Below are positions 13,244-13,690 of a DNA stretch of 13,690 bases, in pieces. Within the stretch, counting starts at the first letter, position 1; each line of letters starts with the position of its first letter. A program made the translations under genes and the position numbers. The DNA is from an uncultured Ruminococcus sp. (GTDB lineage Bacteria; Bacillota; Clostridia; Oscillospirales; Ruminococcaceae), in assembly GCA_937901485.1 (NCBI GenBank), contig CALGTT010000385.1, positions 1 to 13,690 on the forward strand. Reading direction: 5' to 3'. The notes under the pieces are model-generated. The model had not been told where the DNA came from. It did no database searches and was given only the letters and a program-made list of their open reading frames with translations.

Positions 13244-13251
13244 GGTGCATC

Positions 13252-13690
13252 ATGACGAAATTTCTCAGAATCAAGCGGGAAAATGACCGCATCTTCAAGG
13301 GCGGTCACTTCCCCGACATGCGGTCACAAACCCATACACAGATGGACACGCCGGAGGTGCAGAGGGAGTCCGTGTTCCGCATTGCGGAGCATTCCGTGCG
13401 GTCGGACACGATCTCCTGCATCCTCGCACAGTCCGGAAAACGTTGTATTGCGCTGAATTTTGCCAATGCGATGTTTCCGGGCGGCGGTTACATCCTCGGC
13501 GGCAATGCGCAGGAGGAGGCTCTCTGCCGCGCGTCCCTGCTGTACTACACCATACGCACGCAAAAAGCGTACTACCGCGCAAATCGCCTGCATGTGCTGC
13601 CGGATTACACGGACACGATGATCTGCTCGGAGAACGTGCCCATCATCCGCGCAAATGACGGAACGATGCTAAAAACACCTGTGCTCTGCG
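13252..13690 (+). CDS. Microbial PARG-type macrodomain protein (TIGR02452-like), 5' part
   Basis: The frame is open from ATG 13252 to the window end; 146 codons are visible and the 3' part is missing. The key segment is LNFANAMFPGGGYILGGNAQEEALCRASLLYY (~68-99). It holds the PARG signature GGG (78-80 region), seven residues, then QEE (87-89), where a glutamate is catalytic in bacterial and eukaryotic poly(ADP-ribose) glycohydrolases. Later YTDTMICSENVPIIR also fits the TIGR02452/'microbial PARG catalytic domain' family. Such proteins hydrolyse or bind ADP-ribose polymers or ADP-ribosylated targets. GAGGT is 7 bases before the ATG, and the gap from the small membrane-protein gene is 8 bases. 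The substrate in this organism is unknown. Confidence 0.87.
   Translation, partial: MTKFLRIKRENDRIFKGGHFPDMRSQTHTQMDTPEVQRESVFRIAEHSVRSDTISCILAQSGKRCIALNFANAMFPGGGYILGGNAQEEALCRASLLYYTIRTQKAYYRANRLHVLPDYTDTMICSENVPIIRANDGTMLKTPVLC

Overview
The window looks like a chromosomal segment of a Gram-positive Clostridia member, probably a Ruminococcus/Oscillospiraceae-type gut anaerobe. The grounds are strong AAGGAGG-type ribosome sites, consensus TTGACA/TATAAT promoters, moderately high GC coding regions, and the gene set: a YicI-type alpha-xylosidase, a eukaryote-like UDP-sugar pyrophosphorylase, COG5610-type surface-polysaccharide genes and a clostridial aconitase. The lineage is inference. There is no tRNA, rRNA, CRISPR array, transposase or phage gene. 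Genes are dense and all on + except one small membrane-protein gene at 10589-10879.

Layout. (1) 1-2247: the end of a GH31 alpha-xylosidase, a bacterial PH-domain protein and an FkbM-type methyltransferase, closed by a strong intrinsic terminator. (2) 2316-5933: an extended -10 promoter, a leader with two hairpins, then a UAP1-like nucleotidyltransferase, a COG5610-like protein starting on GTG in a GTGA overlap, and a GT2 glycosyltransferase, ending in a terminator. This reads as a sugar-nucleotide and surface-glycan operon. (3) 5987-9091: a promoter and folded leader, then a membrane-anchored PAS-GGDEF-EAL protein with a degenerate GGDEF site and an intact EAL site, and a HlyIII/PAQR membrane protein. 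(4) 9104-9210: three consecutive perfect or near-perfect hairpins. (5) 9310-10386: 6-phosphofructokinase with an unusual active-site pair, followed by a repeat-rich spacer and a bidirectional-type terminator. (6) 10589-10950: a small three-helix membrane protein on the minus strand with its own consensus promoter. (7) 11000-13690: a promoter overlapped by a Rex-like operator, then an aconitase, a 65-residue two-helix membrane protein, and the start of a microbial PARG-type (TIGR02452) protein cut by the window end.

How it fits together. The window mixes carbohydrate breakdown (alpha-xylosidase), glycolysis (PFK), citrate metabolism (aconitase, possibly under NADH/NAD+ control), surface-glycan assembly (UAP, COG5610, GT2, perhaps FkbM) and cyclic-di-GMP turnover. 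No complete new system is evident. The parts most worth a second look are the leader of the GGDEF/EAL gene, whose Shine-Dalgarno is separated from the start by a hairpin; the Rex-like operator of aconitase; the two repeat/hairpin clusters flanking pfk; and the PARG-like gene downstream of aconitase.
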